DNA from: an uncultured Planctomycetaceae bacterium
GTDB taxonomy: Bacteria > Planctomycetota > Planctomycetia > Pirellulales > Pirellulaceae
Reading direction: 5' to 3'
Length of the DNA: 5,406 bases
Assembly: GCA_937967755.1 (NCBI GenBank)
Contig: CALBTA010000279.1
Coordinates: forward strand, 1-5,406
Position 1 is the first letter of the stretch. Each line of letters opens with the position of its first letter. Position numbers and translations under genes: made by a program. Positions 4,118 to 5,406 of this stretch are shown in pieces. The notes under the pieces are model-generated. The model had not been told where the DNA came from. It saw only the letters and a list, made by a program, of their open reading frames with translations, and did no database searches.

Positions 4118-5406
4118 ATGACGCTATCAGTATTGGAAATCGGGCTCGCTCTGGTCACAGCCGCATTGGGTGCCGGCGCGGGGTTTTGGCTGCGGGGCTG
4201 GGCGTGGCCGGCTGCGAACAGCCCGGTCAACGAACTGGCATCGGACGAGAACAAGAATAAGATCGACGAGGAAAAAGCCAAGGAAGCACTCGTTCACTTG
4301 CACGACTTGACGGCTCGGGTGGCGGCTGACGTGGGTGCCCACAACACGCGCGTGCAGGAGATTAACGACGAGTTGACCGAAGGCGACAATTCGGCCGAGT
4401 GCGTTCAGCAGGCGATGAAGCAGTTGTTGGAAGCGAATGTGAAGATGCAGTCTCAGTTAGAGTACGCCGAGTCGCGGCTGCACGAACAGGCCAAGCAGTT
4501 GCAGTCGATCGAAGAGCAGGCGATGACAGACGCCTTGACCGGGATCGCCAACCGCCGGGCGTTCGACGACTTCGCGCTTCGGCAACAGAAGGAATTCAAC
4601 CGCGACGGACGGCCCGCGACCGTGTTGATTTTGGATGTCGATCACTTCAAGAGATTCAACGATACTTACGGGCACGCTGCCGGCGATGAAGTGCTACGGG
4701 GCGTCGCCAACGTGCTGACCGATTCGATGCGGGAGATCGATTTGGTGGCCCGTTATGGCGGGGAAGAGTTTACGGTGGTCTTTCCCGGAACAAAAGTTGC
4801 CGAGGCCGGGCCGGCGGCCGAACGAGCCCGAGCCGCGATCGAGAGCGCCGTGTTCACTCACGGCGGTATCGGCCTGAAGGTGACAGCGAGCTTCGGGTTG
4901 GCCGAAATTCGATCGGGCGAGGATATGCAGCAGACGGTGAAGCGCGCCGACGATGCGATGTACGCGTCGAAGAAGGCTGGCCGTAACAACACGCATTGGC
5001 ACGATGGCGAAGCGAGCCACCCCTTGGACGTGGTCGCGCTGGAAGAAGCCAAATCGAAACGAAAGTCGAAACAACCGGCCGTTCCCCAACCGGCCAAGGC
5101 GGAACCGCAGGTGGAAGTATCGCCCGATCCCGCTCCTCCGCCGAAAACCGATCTGGGCATTTGTGAAGAGACCAAACTGTCCAACCGGGCCGCGTTTGTG
5201 GAAGACGTGCACCGGCGGATCTCAGAGTGGCGGCGAACGCGGGAGCCGCTGTCGGTTGTCCTGATTAGCATCGACGAACTGGCGGCGCTGCACGGGCGGT
5301 TTGGAAATACCGGCAAACACGTGGCGATCAAAGCCGCCACACAGTTTTTGAAAGCCGCCATGCGGGATATGGACCACGTTGCCCGATTTGACGAAGAGAC
5401 TTTCGC
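4118..5406 (+). CDS. Membrane-anchored diguanylate cyclase, GGDEF plus degenerate GGDEF (3' partial)
   Basis: The frame from ATG 4118 is open to the window edge (429 residues visible). Residues 4-27 form one hydrophobic segment, probably a membrane anchor. Residues 40-135 are charged and helix-rich, a likely coiled-coil or signalling helix. The first GGDEF domain runs from about 136 to 292: TDALTGIANRR (137-147), the metal-binding DVDHFKRFND (173-182), an RxxD inhibitory site REID (205-208) and the active site GGEEF (214-218), then DDAMYASKKAGRN (278-290). It should make cyclic di-GMP from two GTP and be feedback-inhibited. A proline- and lysine-rich linker (about 300-345) leads to a second GGDEF-like domain (LSNRAAF 354-360, VVLISIDEL 380-388), where RYGGEEF is replaced by RFDEETF (DEETF 425-429). 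It is probably inactive and may bind a ligand or partner. No sensory domain is visible. The ATG lies 229 nt after the sulfotransferase stop, so separate control is likely. Confidence 0.93.
   Translation, partial: MTLSVLEIGLALVTAALGAGAGFWLRGWAWPAANSPVNELASDENKNKIDEEKAKEALVHLHDLTARVAADVGAHNTRVQEINDELTEGDNSAECVQQAMKQLLEANVKMQSQLEYAESRLHEQAKQLQSIEEQAMTDALTGIANRRAFDDFALRQQKEFNRDGRPATVLILDVDHFKRFNDTYGHAAGDEVLRGVANVLTDSMREIDLVARYGGEEFTVVFPGTKVAEAGPAAERARAAIESAVFTHGGIGLKVTASFGLAEIRSGEDMQQTVKRADDAMYASKKAGRNNTHWHDGEASHPLDVVALEEAKSKRKSKQPAVPQPAKAEPQVEVSPDPAPPPKTDLGICEETKLSNRAAFVEDVHRRISEWRRTREPLSVVLISIDELAALHGRFGNTGKHVAIKAATQFLKAAMRDMDHVARFDEETF

Noticed and set aside
3892..4260. Plus-strand 122-codon open frame after the sulfotransferase
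   Set aside because: Its low-complexity start and cysteine/arginine-rich end overlap the first 140 nt of the diguanylate cyclase in a different phase; no domain seen.
4694..5361. Two minus-strand open frames opposite the diguanylate cyclase
   Set aside because: Shadows of a gene with complete GGDEF motifs on the plus strand.

Overview
The window looks like chromosomal DNA of a planctomycete-like bacterium, possibly a Pirellulales relative. This is inferred from GC-rich coding DNA, the lack of a clear Shine-Dalgarno sequence before any gene, a Stf0-type sulfotransferase, and palindromic and 7-bp-periodic repeats in and between genes. No taxonomic marker gene is present, so the assignment is tentative.

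Layout: (1) 1-73 is the 3' end of an unidentified gene. (2) 74-296 is non-coding and carries small GC-rich hairpins followed by a large imperfect palindrome of 7-bp units. (3) 297-1454 (+) is a phage portal-like protein (DUF935/Mu gp29 type) without an identifiable head gene beside it. (4) 1494-1946 (-) is a small exported CAP/SCP-domain protein, convergent with the portal gene. (5) 1947-2055, the divergent gap, is mostly filled by a 27-bp-arm inverted repeat. (6) 2056-3201 (+) is a GT4-type glycosyltransferase, followed 12 nt later by a Stf0 sulfotransferase (3214-3888). They form a probable two-gene transcription unit for making a sulfated sugar, glycolipid or surface glycan. (7) 3889-4117 is a non-coding leader with several potential stem-loops. 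(8) 4118-5406 (+, cut by the window end) is a membrane-anchored diguanylate cyclase with a canonical GGDEF domain and the start of a second, degenerate one.

The most notable signal is the repeat system. Arrays of 7-bp units (a fixed 4-nt core plus a changing 3-nt spacer) lie in the 158-261 palindrome, across the portal stop codon (1438-1493), across the glycosyltransferase stop up to the sulfotransferase start (3176-3213), and twice inside the glycosyltransferase reading frame (2598-2632 and 2757-2791, in opposite orientation with a 20-bp exact inverted match). A separate palindrome at 2378-2396 also lies in that gene. The glycosyltransferase stays open, so repeat DNA appears to have been domesticated as in-frame peptide inserts and as C-terminal tails. 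The closest known parallel in concept is the Rickettsia palindromic elements.
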